64,000 nt of DNA from Opisthorchis felineus (GCA_004794785.1 SJOL01010112.1:1009802-1073801), one strand, 5' to 3'. Positions 11,712-25,620 are shown, numbered from the stretch's first letter. The notes: generated by a model from the letters alone, not told the origin. Translations and numbers: made by a program.

Positions 11712-12259
11712 TTGCTGCCGAATTGGCCCTCATTCTTACCCCGATCTCGCCCTTCAGCAGCTCGCCTGCAATACATTCGTAGATCTTATCACTTTTAATT
11801 GTTTCCGTCAGTTGAAACAAATTTTGTTAACCCAGGTGGTGATGCGGCCGATACGGTTAGGCAACTGGATCAGAAAGAAGTACTCTTTTGATGAGTCAAA
11901 CCCCAACATAGGTTTCCAAATCTCAATAGTTAAAATGCTATTTTATTCAAAACCTAAGCAAAATCGCATTTTTACATTTTTCCCCAAAATCGTGTGTAGT
12001 TGGACCGTGATTGCCCAGCTGCCGTACTCAATTGAAAACAATATATCAGCACTGTGGCGTAACGCTATTAACTTCTTTGTTACCGCGCTAAAAACAACAT
12101 AAAGTACCACTGAGGGTTTATTAGCAAACTGACGCCAAAATGCGCTACATTCCCTTAATTTGGTGGCGTTCCATATTTGTGTATACTTCATGATTTGTAG
12201 CGCTTTCAATTTTACTCTGCAGCAGCAGTGAGCACTCCTCTGAAAATTGCGTAGGCTTT

Positions 12260-15200
12260 GTGCTGAACTATTTTTACTTCCAAAGGATAACATTTCGCTA
12301 ATCAAAAAGGACATGTCCAATTCATGACAGTGTACAACAAGTATATGGTAAGTTACAACAAAATTAATTGACGGTCATGATGTTTCCACTTTTGTTATGC
12401 GCAACAGTCATGAGCGTTTCACATGTGCATAAAAATCTCTCCTCTCTTGTTCCAAATGCTGTACTGAAACACAAGGCTGCCTCATGAATTAAAGTTGACT
12501 TGACTTCCCCTTACATGAAACTTTGCTGTGGAATTTTCACTGATCTTCTCAAAACAATCTTCCAAGAATAAAACGGGCTATGCAGTGACTTTTATTCGTT
12601 TTTACTGCTAAAGCACATTTCGAATGGGTAAATATGTGGAAGCACTTAAAAGCTTTAACTGTGTAGGATATGGGTATTTAAACACTTTCTAGATATACAT
12701 GAGTTCATTTGTTTAAGAGAGCAAGTAGGTTGATTTGTTGGTTGCGGAAGCAAAAAGAAACCACCAAAATTATTTCGGCCCTAAGAAAATTGTTGGAATT
12801 ATATCAAAATTTGGCAGGTGTGTATAATTCTTTCTCAAAACCGGTTATCTACATTGGCTGCATATACTTTGGCTAGTAATCCTGTGGGATTGCACAACCG
12901 GACTGACAGAGAAAGATATTCGCCACACTTAATGAGAAACCGGGATTAATGGGTAGCATGCGTTTTCACAGTCATTATTCGATAAAAGAAACTTTTTGTG
13001 AGTTTATAAAACGAGGGGCAGTAACAGATTCAAGTAGGTCATTGAGAGGAAAATCCATGAACATTCAGTTTTCACAGGAGGAGTAGACAAATAATTAAGA
13101 AACGTAGGAAGCGATAGATGCTGTTAGGGGTCTTCATCTTTCAAATCACAAGTATAGGAACGGGAAAGGCTCCATAATGGAGCGTTTTCGTAAAAAACGT
13201 AGCGTTTTTCAGGAAACTTTGTCGCATGTTTGCTTGTTAATTGCGTTGTTTGCGGTAGGATTTCAAGCTTAGTACCAAGAAGCTATAAATTTAGGAGGAA
13301 ACCCAAGCGACTGCTTATAAATGTTTTATTTCATGAGCGCGTTTGTTCAATATTGAATCTGAGAAAGACTACAACCAGGAGTGGAAGAACAGATCAAGCA
13401 AACAAACAAATCAAACTTTTAATCCTAAGAATGGTGTATCGGAACCCCAGTTGGAACCTTCACGTGCACACGAGTGCTAGCTTGAATCGGTAGAGGTCGT
13501 GAAATTTTGTAGTCTAGTTACAACGAAGCAGCCAATCAACAAAATTAATTTCTACAAATTCTGAGCTGACTCCAGGACATTTGATGAACCACGTGACAAA
13601 ATCTTATTGAGTAAACGTTGGAAATGAATACGGCGGCCAGGAATAAAGAGTGGCAAACAGCCGGATTACATGTAATATCCCGGTTGAAGTTGAGTCTTGA
13701 GTGACTGAGAGAGGACGTACGGCTACTAATCCTTTAATCAGGGAAACCGCATCACGTGGCCACTTTAGTGCACGTAAATAAGGATGCTATAAATACGACT
13801 ATAACAATACTTATGACGTTGAATACAAGTAGCTCAGACGAAGAATAAGTTAAGAAGGGGGGTGAAACTTCCATGTCAGAAGTCACCACTCGGGGGTCAG
13901 TCAATGTTTGACCACAGGGAAATGTAATATGGTTTTGGCGGGAAAACAATCAGTGGCCATACATCCTATCTAAGCGCAAGCAGGTTGATTAAAATGCTTA
14001 TCTAATGCTCGTGGCCGAAATGTTGGGTGTTAAAACTACTAGCCGCCGGGATGTCGTGCGTCAGAAACCTGGAACTGAAATGTTTTTGGTGCGTCCTTCC
14101 CATGTTTCTCAATAAGAAAGAAACAGTTTTACTAGACTTCTTGGATATTCACCAAAATCAACTTCAGGTAAAGGGAAATAGCTCCATTGGGGACTAACTT
14201 GTTTGACTGATCCGCTTGTTTGAATTCCCCAACAAACATGACGGTGCTGGTTTGAAGTTTGTATTAGTCTGCGACTATAAGAATAAGGTTGCTAGCCTGC
14301 ATATTGTGTAGGTCAATCAGCAAGCCCAATCCTCTCCTTTATCTGAAAGCATCGGCCTTTAATCTGTTGTGTTTTTGCAAAACTCAGCTTTTAACAAGTA
14401 GAATTCACGTTTTTTTGGATCAGTTAGAGTTGTATATTGCTTGCACACCGTGACAACATAAAACGCACTTGCATTGCAGTTACAAAAACACTTGATTGCG
14501 GACGTTGGCAACAGAGCTAAAAAGTTTTCCATGTACATTAAAATCGGAAGAGATACTACGAATTCCTTTAGTAATTCGGGGTGCCTAACATTTCAAAGGA
14601 GATTTTAGTTGGAAAGTAAGGTGAAAAGGACTGGTTTTCTGCATCACCAAAGGTTACCCGGACTGCACTACAGTCGTGTAGGTCCTCTTCGTAAACAAGC
14701 TCCTTAGCAAGTTAAGAACGGTGTCAATACATTTCGTTGACTATTTGGGCGGGAAAGCTCTCTCAACCTTCAAAACCCTGCCACAGCATTCACTCGAGTA
14801 GCTTATGTCGCCTGAAGTGCTTAACTTTAAAACTTCGAGTTGTCAGTGCAGATCATGTGGCATATCCAGATTTCAGACGTCCGTCACGTGTCCTGTATTG
14901 AGCACTAACATTCCCCACTCAAGTAGTGAAAACAGAATTCCGATGCCGATTGTGGGGTGAGCAGTAGCTGCAGAAGGAATGTGTTCTCAACTTAGTTTTC
15001 AACGAACTCCTAGTGACATTTTTGGGTTTAAAATTAACCCCAATCGCCTTGCCTTAGTAGTGTTAGCAAAATTACAGTAATATGAACAACGGTTTACATA
15101 AAAGCAAATAAACATTATTTATCTGTGCACACTTCTCCATAAGGTGTTAAGTGTTTTGGCCGGAAACTTGGTAGATGGACTGGAGAATCAAATCCGAATA

Positions 15201-15859
15201 TGTAGTCTTGGTTTATTGAAAACAAGTAACCATTCTGGTCTTTGACCGTGCCAGTATTTTGCTACCTTGAAATACATCTGACAATCACACAACAAAACAC
15301 AATCGGACACGAATTTGCAAGGATGATAGGGAATAAGTGGTGAACTTCGCAAGGAAAGCCAATAAATAGAAATATTAACAAAGCTAAGCGGCCAGTCTTC
15401 ATCTTTCAGAATAAAGCTTACACCAACGAATCCACAGGAAACCAATGTCTCCTTTATTCCTGCCGAGCTCTCTACGGAGGATCACTAAGTTTTAGGGCAA
15501 TACGAGCAATCAAAATGCGCATATAAGCCATTGAAAAATCAACCGATGTACAAGTCTGATTATTGCGTGATGGGATTTATCATAATAATCCATAGATGTT
15601 GGATTTTACTGAGTGATACACAAACTTCCCAAAGGAAGTGCTTGAAGTTTTAAGGCTGAAAAGCACTGACTTCCGGTCTGGACCGAGTACGCCACTACAT
15701 CTGTTAGCGCAGGTGCAATAGGTAAACTCTTCGTCAATAGGTATTGCTAAAATCCGTTGGGACAGATTCGAGCAGTACTGCCATAAATATATGTCGAAAG
15801 TGAAAATGTTGAATGCATTCCACATTCGAAATTTTTCGAATTGCACTAACTGCATTATA
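12260..15859. other. Mostly unannotated stretch
   Basis: No duplication partner was recognised. It holds one signal-peptide-like reading at 13177 (separate entry) and a weak 21 bp micro-exon-like reading at 14936-14956 (acceptor gaaaacag, donor gtgagc, residues FRCRLW) whose acceptor has almost no pyrimidine tract. Nothing else could be supported. Confidence 0.4.
13177..13254 (+). CDS. Possible signal-peptide exon or tiny ORF
   Basis: ATG at 13177 opens a frame with a basic start (FRKKR) followed by a hydrophobic run (CLLIALFAVGF) and a TAG at 13270, 31 codons in all. It would splice at gtagga after 13254, but in phase 0 with a weak donor, unlike the phase 1 ending at 34776. A competing reading uses the cgtttttcag acceptor at 13212 to give a 42 bp phase 1 exon. 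Neither is confirmed by a second copy. Confidence 0.25.
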
Positions 15860-16790
15860 GTTATTCACATCTCCAGATGGTACGAAACCGAGGAGTTGAT
15901 TTTTCGTGAATTAACTTACAGACCAATACTTATAACTGCATGTGGTTCATTTTGGTAAAAAACTTCTGAACGATTTTTCAGGCGTTTGTACATTCTGCCC
16001 AAGATGCTCTTCAACCCAACATGTACAGTTGGTGGGTTTCAGCCAATCATTTGCCTGTGAATATACCTCTCATGGTCCAAGATGATCACAACGAAGGTGG
16101 GGTATATTGGTGCATATACATTTATTGCCAATAAATTGTGTAACCTTACAGATTGCAGCTTCACAATCGGGGGTCCGTGAATGATGTACCAGGTGTACCA
16201 GAATGCAAATGATGTCAGTTTTCAATAAAGACCACCGTACTATTAATTCCATAATCTCATGTGCTCACATGTCTCAAGTATCACTTCATATTTCACCAAT
16301 GAACCAAAATGAAATATAGGGTTGAGCGCTCTGGTATTTGCAGACAATGCGTGCATTTCTCATTAATCTGCCAAACTGGCTTGCACACATGCATTTGGTG
16401 ATACTTTTAATTAATCTGAAACACGCAAAACTCACAGGATTCTGTTATGTGCATTAGAACTGATCCGTTTATCTTGCTTTGGAGGGCTGATTACCAGTTT
16501 CCTGATAATGGACCTTCTCACCTTAAAGCGTCACGGATGAATTCGCTTAGATAAGGCATACGCCAAAACTTCGGCCAAGTACACGTAACCTTACCGATAT
16601 AGCACGTACGGTAACGAAGACGAAATCACACTTTGCCAGCACGTACATCTTCAAACGTATTGTTACAAAATGAAAAACGAAAGCATCCTAGACAGAGCAG
16701 GACAAAGTCAAACAAGTGAACGAACATTTCTCCAACAATTGTGTTTTCCTCTGTAAGAAAATTTCACGAAATCTCATGTTGGGCGTTTAT
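15860..16790. repeat. Repeat unit B (tandem partner B' at 18290-19220)
   Basis: About 930 bp repeated about 2.43 kb downstream in the same orientation. Some parts are nearly identical, for example gcgtgcatttctcattaatc and actgatccgtttatcttgct, so this copy event looks younger than A/A'. Other parts are diverged. Confidence 0.75.
15922..15954 (+). CDS. Possible 33 bp exon in B
   Basis: Acceptor ttaacttacag and donor gtaaaa bound 33 bp. Phase 1 contains a stop, but phases 0 and 2 are open. B' keeps the same arrangement at 18344-18376 (acceptor gttgcag, donor gtaaga). Recent duplication alone could explain the match, so support is limited. Confidence 0.2.
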
Positions 16791-18289
16791 CAAATCCGTG
16801 TTCAGACACACAATGGTTGTTCAACAGTCAATGCAGATGTTCCAGTGGCCGCCCGTTATGAACTGTGACGAAAGATGTTTTCAGTCGATTTTTAATCGAA
16901 AAACATGCGGATAGTGGTCAACAGGTTTTTGCATATTACGCTTTGTTGTCAGACATTTCTTCTTCTTACGAAAGATCTTGAATTTTGTGATGAGCCAACC
17001 AACTCAGTAGCCATTAACTGCGGTACTTCACTCCGTATGGAGTCGATTGACAAAACTGAGTGTGGTGGAGTTATCTCAAGAACGTTCGCGAGGAAGGTTT
17101 CCACAGCAATATAATAAATTACCAGTTTCACACACAACAGCTCTACGTATAACACTTCACGCAAAGAGGGTCAGTCATTAAAGAAGCAGCCACCAACTTC
17201 AACTGCAAAAGCTCTCATTTGGTTTCACCATAACCGTACCCATGTATTTGCTGTCTATGAAATATGAATTTTGTGAAAGTTAGCACAAGAGCACTTTCAT
17301 GAGAATTGGACTTATGAGAGATATGTTGAAATATACTCAGAAGATTGCAGGTCTTTGCAGAATTCGTAAGCTCAGAACCATAGCAATCTTTCTTAAAGCA
17401 CCCGTCTCCTGTCATAAAATAACAACAACTAATAATAAAGCTTTACAAACCTCATATCGTGAGATTATGATGACTTCTATACACCGAGTTGGAACCTAGT
17501 AATTCCAAATGGGATCCCGTACAAATAGTTGAGTGGAAGCAGTAAGCCTACATAAAGTTCACACCAGCACAATGCAGGCGGCCACGAGACGAACCAGCCC
17601 ACGTGGTTGTGGCAAGCAAGGCGGACGATGACAGGCGGAAATAACGACGTCCATTTAGGGCAAAAAAATCAGTTCAAACGATTGCAGTGCAAAAGATTGG
17701 CACTGCAAGCTGATGAGTCATGAGGAGAACAAAACTCGAGTATGGAGGTCATTCAGGAGATGGGTCATGCGGTGGCCTGATGAAACGATGAGCAAGATGG
17801 TATTCATGGGAAAATGAATGACATACAACTTTTGATTCCTCAAATATTGATTTATAAATCACAAGGTGTGTTGTTCGTAACTTATTTGAAGAGTACCCTA
17901 ATGATTGCTCAAACTGTGAAATTATTTCTCAGGACGGTGATAGCTTATAGCGCTTTCTGCAGGTAAACATGAAACAGGTTTTTGTTTTCATATACAGAAA
18001 GATAACCAGCGCTTTTCACGGCTGGTTTATTAACAGAGTGACACCCGAAGATATCCAATCATGGGTTGCAATCAAGCCCTCCTGGTGCATGCCTGGTAAA
18101 ATTTCGAGTTTTATCGAGTCAATGGTTGGGTGGGCAAACCTGAGTGGAGTGAGTTGAGTGATTGTACTTGTACAGCTATGTATCTCTTCTGTTTGGACGA
18201 AAACTGTAAAATGTTAATAGATAAAATTATCAGGACTAATTCTACACTAAGTTGAAATATTACAGTAGCTATAGGATTGCAAATATGCG
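16791..18289. other. Spacer between B and B', with a small hairpin
   Basis: Contains a perfect 9 bp inverted repeat with a 9 nt loop (TTGCAGTGC at 17682-17690, GCACTGCAA at 17700-17708) in a locally GC-richer stretch (17560-17820) that may be an old repeat. From about 18080 the sequence resembles 29085-29300 in C' (atcgagtcaa, cctgag, gtgattgta). A 15 bp phase 1 reading at 17351-17365 with donor gtaagc is possible but weakly bounded. Confidence 0.35.
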
Positions 18290-19220
18290 AGCGCCTTATA
18301 GTGGATTATCAACATTGTTGATTTTCAGTGAATTATGTTGCAGACTAATATTCGTAACTGCATGGGGTTTATTTTGGTAAGAAAATTCTTAACAATTTTG
18401 CAGGCGTTTGTACCTTCTGTAAAATTCGGAATTTTGCTGAGGTTATTCTTCAAATTAACATGTTTGGTTGGTACGTTTATGCCAACCATTTGTTCATTTC
18501 TACACGACCTGTGTATCAGTCTGTCATTGTGCAAGATGGTCACAAAGAAGATGGAATATACCAGTGCTTGTGAATTTATTGGCGTTAAATTTTGTAATCT
18601 AACAGCTTGCAGCCTCACAGTCGGCTTCTTCAAATGATGTATCTGGTATACTAGCAAGCAAAGGATGTCAGTGTTTATTGAAGACCACGGTACTCTTCAT
18701 GCAATGGTCTTGCGTGCTCATATAGCTCAAATATATCTTCACATTCCATTAACGCATCAAAGTTACCGCTAGGTTTGCGCGATCTGGTATTTGCAGACAA
18801 TGCGTGCATTTCTCATTAATCTGCCAGACTGGCCTGCATATGTGCATTTGGTGATTCTGTTCAATGGATCTGATATACGCAAGATACTATTTTCTGTTAT
18901 TCGCATTAGAACTGATCCGTTTATCTTGCTTTGGAGGGCTGATTACTAGATGGGTGCTTCTCAACTTAAAGCGTCCCGGATGAATCCGCTGAGATAAGGC
19001 ATACGCCAAAACTTCGGCAAAGTACATGTAACCTTACCGATATAGCACGTACGGTAACCATGACGAAATCACACTTTGCCAGCACGTACACCTTGAAACG
19101 TATTGTTACAAAATGAAAAACGAAAGCTTCCTAGACAAAGCAGGATAAAGTCAAACAAGTAAACAAGCAATTATCTCAACAACTGAGGTTTCCTCTATAA
19201 GAAATTTTCAAGAAATCCTT
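18290..19220. repeat. Repeat unit B'
   Basis: Partner of 15860-16790. The most similar part runs from about 18780 to 19140. Includes the 33 bp exon-like reading at 18344-18376. Confidence 0.75.
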
Positions 19221-19439
19221 GACGAAAAGTAGGATGTCTGAATAGTTATATGTGTACTGATCTCACAGAATTGTATCTTCCTTATGTGGCTGCATTATGA
19301 ATGGTGGTGTCAAATCTCACGTGGCAAATTTGGGTGAAATTCTGTGTGGAGTTGGGTTTTTGTTTGTCGTCCTGTCACAATTTGATTTTCTCAGGTTCAA
19401 ATCAGACGTAATATGTATTTTGTTTCCACACGTTTTGTA

Positions 19440-22400
19440 AACTTATTCACTATAGGCATTCTCTGCCGGTGGTTCTGGTAGGCCTACAATATCCCTGGCT
19501 TAGTTTCCATCGAGGAATCGCTTGTGAGCTTTCAGGCTAAATTTTTGAAATGCAGCCTGCGATCTGTTTTCACCGACACATGTCTGGTAAAATTTGGTTC
19601 CCATTTTGCCGTGGCAAGCGTGAAAATATTGATCAAGGAAAACATTCTAGTGCATAGTGATTTGACCCTTTCATTGGTCACTAGGTGCACTGCTTCACGA
19701 AGTAAGGGAATGCAAGCCACGTTTGAGTTCAGCTGAATTTCTTCCAAACATTTTGTGGGAATTTTAGCAAAATATAATGTATTGCCAGTTTTTAACAAAA
19801 CACTTGAGGGAAATTCTACTTGTGGCTAACACCCAACCGTGTGCAAACAACAAGAGGAGCGGGATCGAAAGTTCAAAATCCAGAAAATGTTTTTCTGATA
19901 TAATATGACATGATCTGGTATATTCTCTTGCACAATCCACAAATCTATTGTGTTGTGAATATTGGTCCTGGTGTAGGTTAATGGGAATCCGAACGACGGG
20001 GCATTCCGGTGCATACCCAGATAGTTTTAGGGTGTTGCCTGATGTGCGCAATTCACGAACATATCACTATCGTCTGAGGGTCTTGCCATTTTCGGGAGAA
20101 TAATCGCACTGAGGTAAGGGTAGGAATGTTCAACACAGATTGACACGCGGAGAACTGCTCAGTGGGGATAGATGAGGATATGGAATATCATCAGACTGTT
20201 AACCATGTTTAACGAATACATTGTTCATGACGAAGCACCGCAAACTCGATGACGAAGCTCAATCCGGAGGAGCGATATGTGATGTTATTCTGAAGAACCA
20301 CGGCAGTCTAGTGAGTTGTTTTTGCTCGTCAACCTGACATAGACGTACGGTTTTACACAAATATAGGCAATGTGTGTGTTCTAACAGCTTCCTCACCAGC
20401 AGAATAACGCCTGAAGGCCCCTAGTCAATGATAAAAGCAGACGTTCCTGGTGTATATATATAGTGAAATTTCCAGTTTTTTCTACACAGACGATGACAGT
20501 GTTACACTCAGAAGGATAAAATTATCCATGTTAGCGTGAGTGATTTTACTGCATATATGCCAGCGCTAATTTTTTTGTAAATATGTTAAGCAGAATTTAC
20601 GGAGTAAAATCTAGCTTCCGAGGAGGGTTACCATCAAACGAAGATATTTCATTAGAACCAGCGCTTTCCATGAGCAACAATTCCCTTGAAAGCTAAGGGC
20701 AGAAAGATCTACAGGCATCCTCAGATTTACGCTTTACGGAGACGCTAAACTTTGTAAAACCATCTTTCGTGCTTTTTTCAAATTCAAGGTACAGGTATGA
20801 AATGTTTTGGTGTCAAAATTTGGTTTGATCGGAGACAACGGGCTTATTCCAGGGTGTTATATAAGAATGCTTGTTATGTTGGGCTTATTTGTGAGTTACG
20901 CTGAAGCGACTCTTGTAATGTTAGAGAGAATGTTTTTCAAGTCCATGCGTGTGGGAGTGTTTTGGTGGCAGAAAACTAGGGTGCTTTATTTCAGCATGCA
21001 ATCGCAAATTTAATGTTTGTGGGTTGAAATACAAGTTATCCGTGCGTTTTCCACCTTGGATTGGCTAGGAGTCTACGCCGATGCAAATTAGTTCCGTTGG
21101 CCTGTAATTAAGATTTGACGGTTTGTTGCAGGTTCTAAATAGCTGACACCCGAGCACTATTGGCCCGTCAACTGTGATCAAACTTCAGAACGCCGGCGCA
21201 TATTAGGAAGGTCAGTGGCGGTTGCGTGGTGCTGCATTCAAACCTGACGTAGACACAAGGGAATATGATAAAATTGTAATCACGCAGATCACTGTTTCAA
21301 GGAAGCAGTCGGCCCGAAATCGGTCATAGAACGATGCACGCTCGTAAGCGTTTATTGTGTAATGCCGCGGCATTGGCATTACTTCATCTACTTCAGGTAT
21401 TCTCTCCATATACCACTATGCATATATATGAAAAATGTGCGCACTAAAATCTTCAAGGTGGTTTGGGATAACCCTCCTTGTTACCATTCCAGTAAAAATG
21501 TTAGTCGTGGTATGCTAATGCTGAGCGGACACTTGTTGAAAAAAAACGACTTTACCTCAGTCCTGATAACCAGCCGAGCAGATCACTTGGAAATGCGATC
21601 TTCCACAGAAAATTCTGTTTGAAATTTGAGAAATTTTACTTGAACAATGGTTCGTCATAGAGACTGGACCCATCGTGAATGTTTCCCTGGGTTTGTACTG
21701 AAATGGTATGCAGTGTATCACCATAGTTCACGGCATGGATAGACTTGGATAACTTACGTAATCAGTCTTCGCTCTTTTCTACCCAGGGTCACGTCCCATC
21801 ATTTTTGATATTGGAATTCTAGACTTCACGGCTTATGTCTCCTTTCTCTAGCTGACCGTGGAACAAGTTGTTTTCCAAGGTCTATTCATTCGTTTCAAGC
21901 GATCTTCACATTCCTTTGTTCACAACATTCTTCTGGGATATATCCCGCTAAATTTTGTCGCTTGTTCGGAACAAGTTTTCTTTTACACTGCGGAGAACTA
22001 GTTGTTTTGGTAGTATGTGAGCCAGTACCTTGGTGGCTGTGCATAACACTCTTATTCCCAGGTGAACGTCGTTCTTCTTTAATGTTCAGTTCCTTTTATT
22101 AGTAGAACTTGTCGTTTTATTCTCGTATTATTATTGAACTTCTTTTACATCCGTAGTCTTGCGCCTAATATGTGAATTATGGTTCCGTAACCATGTTTTA
22201 CCAACAAAAGACCTTTTGCATGCAAGCTGTTTAATTTGGAGACTGGCTTACGGCTGTCAGCAGTTCCCTGTCTGCGCTTGATCCACCCAGTTTGGAATTA
22301 TTTTGCCCATAAGCAGTTTTGGCTATGTAGGTCGGACTCGAAGTATGTGGCCTGTGGATAAAATTCGAAGAGTGGTACTTCGGGACTATCGTCGTGCTGT

Positions 22401-25400
22401 AAGGTTGGTTGGGTGCTTGTAGGTTTACTTTTAGTATATCTGCTGAGGATACAATCAATCCACAAGCTCCTGTTATTCTGACAAATATTTCACTTTTAAC
22501 TTCAGTCTGATATTCATGAATTATTCCCATCAGACCGTCTTTGAAGCTTCTGAAATTGTTTTCACAGGAGACAAGTGGACGCGCGTTTGTATTCGTGCCC
22601 ACCTGTATTTCGATGCGCTGAAGGCTTGAGTATCTAGGAATATGGTATATTTAATCAGGCTCGACTGCTGATTACAGAATTTATCGTTTTCTTTACCGAG
22701 GTGGCATATTATGGAGACATGGGTGCTGATAAGTGTGATAAGCTGATGGAATTTCATAACATCCATCAACGAGTTGAGGGCTTTATGTATACATATGCGA
22801 ATTTGTTGATATACTGTCTGCTAGCTACGTAGAGTTATCACAATCTAGTAGAGACAGGTTTTGTGAACGCTGTGTGATCTGTATTGCAATGTTTTTCTGT
22901 CGGTTAATTGTCACCAAATTAGTTTACAGGACTACGGTGTGAAATCAATTAATACGTAGAAGACGCGGTGTGTTCCTTTGCACTGTCCGTGTCGTATGAA
23001 GTAAAGGTCTTCCATTCCTGAGCCTAGTAATGTAAGCTTATTTCATATAAAATAGAGATCTCAGCAACCCAGAGACTAGGTACACATGGCAGTTACGTGC
23101 TGGTTCAGTTCAAGGTTGCAGAGCGCACACCAGAAGGGGCTGATTTCTAATGTTACTGAGCGCAACAATTACCCTCGGAGCAGCATCCGACCCCTACATT
23201 TTACCAGTATTTGGCGTATTCTATTAGTCTTCGAGGGTCAGACTCAGCCTTTGTTTCCTGATAGAAGGTTTTACCACTGCTTCTATAAAAATGGGGACAC
23301 TGAGAGACAGGGACGCCTTTCGCAAGTTTTCGCGCCATTGTTGGAAATTACGAAGCTGGGTTCCAGATCATGCATTTTGAAGTGCATTTACGGCAGTATA
23401 GCCGAACCAACACAAAATTGCGTGAGCTTTTATCTGTGTTCAGAGCCGCAGTGATATAAACGCGTGTTTCTGAAAATGCTTGGGTCAGTTTGGTTCTCTA
23501 CGGTTTCATTTTGTCAGCTGCATTTGAAACTAGATGGGTGTGTTTCGGATATGTGCATTCCAGACTTAACGGAATCCGCTCAAAAATTAGTTATGACAAA
23601 CGTGGAGCATTTATACGTCATTACACACCTGGATTTAGGCTTCAGGACTACTTTGATGAATATTCCAAATAAAATCATTTTTTGTGGAAATTACCTGATT
23701 CATTAGGCATAAAATATACGCCATTTGATTGTGGAGGTCAGTGTTTTAGACTTCATTGTATTTTCAAATAAGCGCACTGCCAACAATACCAGGATGTTTG
23801 TCGCATTACTGTTAGTCGAATGTAACAGTACATTTTGTGTTCTAACAGAATATACCTCCACATTTCGACCTGACGCAACCGCACCTTTCTCATTCACAGC
23901 AGCTCACTTGAGAAGTTTCCTCCAATTTGCGAAGTGCAGCCTTAAGTGAATTCTTGCAGATTCGTTATCCCTATCGAAATTTTTAGCGTCCTTTATTGGG
24001 CATAGAATAATTGAAACCTATGAATGAATCGGCCGTAGGCAAACGTGACTTTGGCTCATATAAAATATGATGCTGATATCTTTCCTATTACCCTTCAGAT
24101 GACCATTCGTTCGTAAATGAACATATTAAGAACTCTCCATTCATAAACCATTTATTCATTTGTACTGCATTTTGGTCAGTTGGCTGTTGACCTGGTCAAA
24201 AACTTCATAGAAAATTTTAACAGTCAGATATGTTAAGGAGTTCTTGTTTTGTATAACCGATTATGGATGACTTCCAGAAGTGGAATGACCTGCGTTTCAC
24301 TATAACATATGCAAACTTGGAGATGTCAAGAAATAGTCACAATCTTTCTACGGGGCAATCTTATCGGTACAAGTAGGAGCACTATTTTGGGCACTTGCTG
24401 AGCACAATATTGTCTTAACAAACACGTGTGTATCTGGACCTTCTTATTAATTTTCTGCGCAAATTGTATAAGGTCACACAAAACCAGCTAAATATTTGTT
24501 TTGTGTTCTTACTGCCGTAATTGTGCCTTTTGCACGTGCAGCTGACAGGTCACAGCCATTAAGAAATAGATCATATTGTGTCATTTGGTCATTGATTTGA
24601 TGCCTCTAGGATGCAAATCTAATCATTTTCGGCACACCAAAATTGTGCAGCAACCGGTGCAAAAACAAAAATGAAAAATGAAAAATCAATAATTATATGT
24701 TGAATTTTTCCGGCTACATTTTCAGCGGAATGTTGGTAAAACTACGTTATATCTCCTTTAATTAGCATACTGTACTTGCAAACGCTTCAAAACTTCTTAA
24801 TTCATACAGGAGGAAGAATATTTATTCTGGTGGTTGTGGTTTTTGGTATCATTTGAGAATTTTGCACTGTAACTACTTCAGAAGAATTTGCACGTTAGCA
24901 GCTTTGCACCAAAATCACATGCTTTGGCGATCAGCAAATTCCAAAGACAGGTGTTTAAGACATTAAAACCGCTTGTTGTAAACCCTCGCTTCACGTAAAG
25001 CTTATGCAATCTACTATAAATTTCAGAGTGTGTCGTGATAGGAAAAAATAGGTACGCGATCAACTTAGTTTAGTTGTTTTAGTCACAAGTATTGTGACTA
25101 CGGGTGTGGATGTAGCATTATCACTGGCTGCGGGTGAGGTAGCACACACGAGCTAGATAGCTATGCAACTGCTTCCAAAAACGGAACAGTGAAACCCAAT
25201 GAAACGTTTTAAATGTAGCCATGCTAACTGATGTTCATCCGGGGTTCCACTATCTGCGAGCCAGTTCCTCTTACTATACAATAATATCATTGGCCTGATT
25301 ACTGCTACAAAATACGATTCCCTAATTTCTGTAGTATATTTAAAACATTTTCCAGAGCACCGAATGTAACGTATACGTTTCGTAATGTATCTCAAGCATG

Positions 25401-25620
25401 ATTCGGCAATCCTCCAAAGTCCGTGTAGATTCGGTTGGATTTGGATTGTCAAACTGAGCTTAAGGAACAGTGGTTTGAGTTTTTTCTAAACATTATCAGC
25501 TCATTTATAACCGTTTCCCTGAAAACGTCCTTCATCTAAGGTGCTACTACTTTATACGCGACCAGAGATTAATCGAACCCACAGCAATCTTAGCCAAAGT
25601 TTGGCATTGCGAGATGCGAT
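19440..25620. repeat. Block C, diverged large duplication (partner C' at 28360-34270 and 36905-37450)
   Basis: Colinear anchors include agctcaatccggaggagc (20257 and 28894), ggagacaacgggctt (20831 and 29545), ggctgtcagcagttcc (22252; ggctgttagcagttcc in C'), the gggtcagtt region (23484 and 32792) and ggctacattttcag (24712 and 36923). It contains a signal-peptide-like ORF conserved in C'. Confidence 0.75.
21334..21396 (+). CDS. Signal-peptide-like 5' exon in block C
   Basis: ATG at 21334 begins HARKRLLC followed by a hydrophobic run (AAALALLHLL). The C' partner at 30287 begins RARKRFLC followed by AAASTLLYLF. The reading stays open and keeps the basic start and hydrophobic core in both copies, and a GT follows the same codon (CAG then GTATTC here). 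Unspliced, the frame ends at 21445. The proposed donor gives phase 0, unlike the phase 1 exons nearby, so the true exon end is uncertain. Likely targets a small peptide to the secretory route. Confidence 0.4.

Larger units (their letters stand above)
1..12260. repeat. Block A, diverged large duplication (partner A' at about 50640-59400)
   Basis: Short conserved stretches occur in the same order and orientation in both blocks. Examples are the gagcgaa segment near 513 and 51190, gtctggcaaatcagactc at 5466 and 54398, actgcagcatttcggc near 9425 and 56428, and ggttgtgaaatgtt near 11477 and 58744. Similarity between these anchors is patchy. Copy A carries about 1.45 kb (roughly 2650-4115) and about 1.55 kb (roughly 7790-9340) that A' lacks. 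Outer limits are approximate, because I stopped where alignment by eye failed. The block carries one 3' exon and a set of micro-exons. Confidence 0.75.

Noticed and set aside
11461..12102. 213-codon plus-strand open frame
   Set aside because: The matching A' sequence is interrupted by stops, and there is no recognisable domain, so length alone is the only support.
16717..16752. 36 bp open phase 1 interval ending at gtaaga in B
   Set aside because: The acceptor has no pyrimidine tract, and the donor is lost in the close copy B'.
17707..17735. CTGATGAGTC next to a 9 bp hairpin, as a hammerhead ribozyme
   Set aside because: No pairing stem II and no GAAA at the required place follow, so the core is incomplete.
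20296..20310. 15 bp interval before gtgagt in C, with a gtaagt partner in C' (28949)
   Set aside because: The donor is conserved, but the acceptor shifts by one base, so lengths are 15 and 16 bp and frame is not kept.
22231..22602. 123-codon minus-strand open frame in block C
   Set aside because: The C' partner near 31200-31480 has a stop early in the matching frame, so it is not conserved.
25116..25133. 18 bp phase 1 interval ending at gtgagg
   Set aside because: Acceptor is purine-rich, and the donor is missing in C'.
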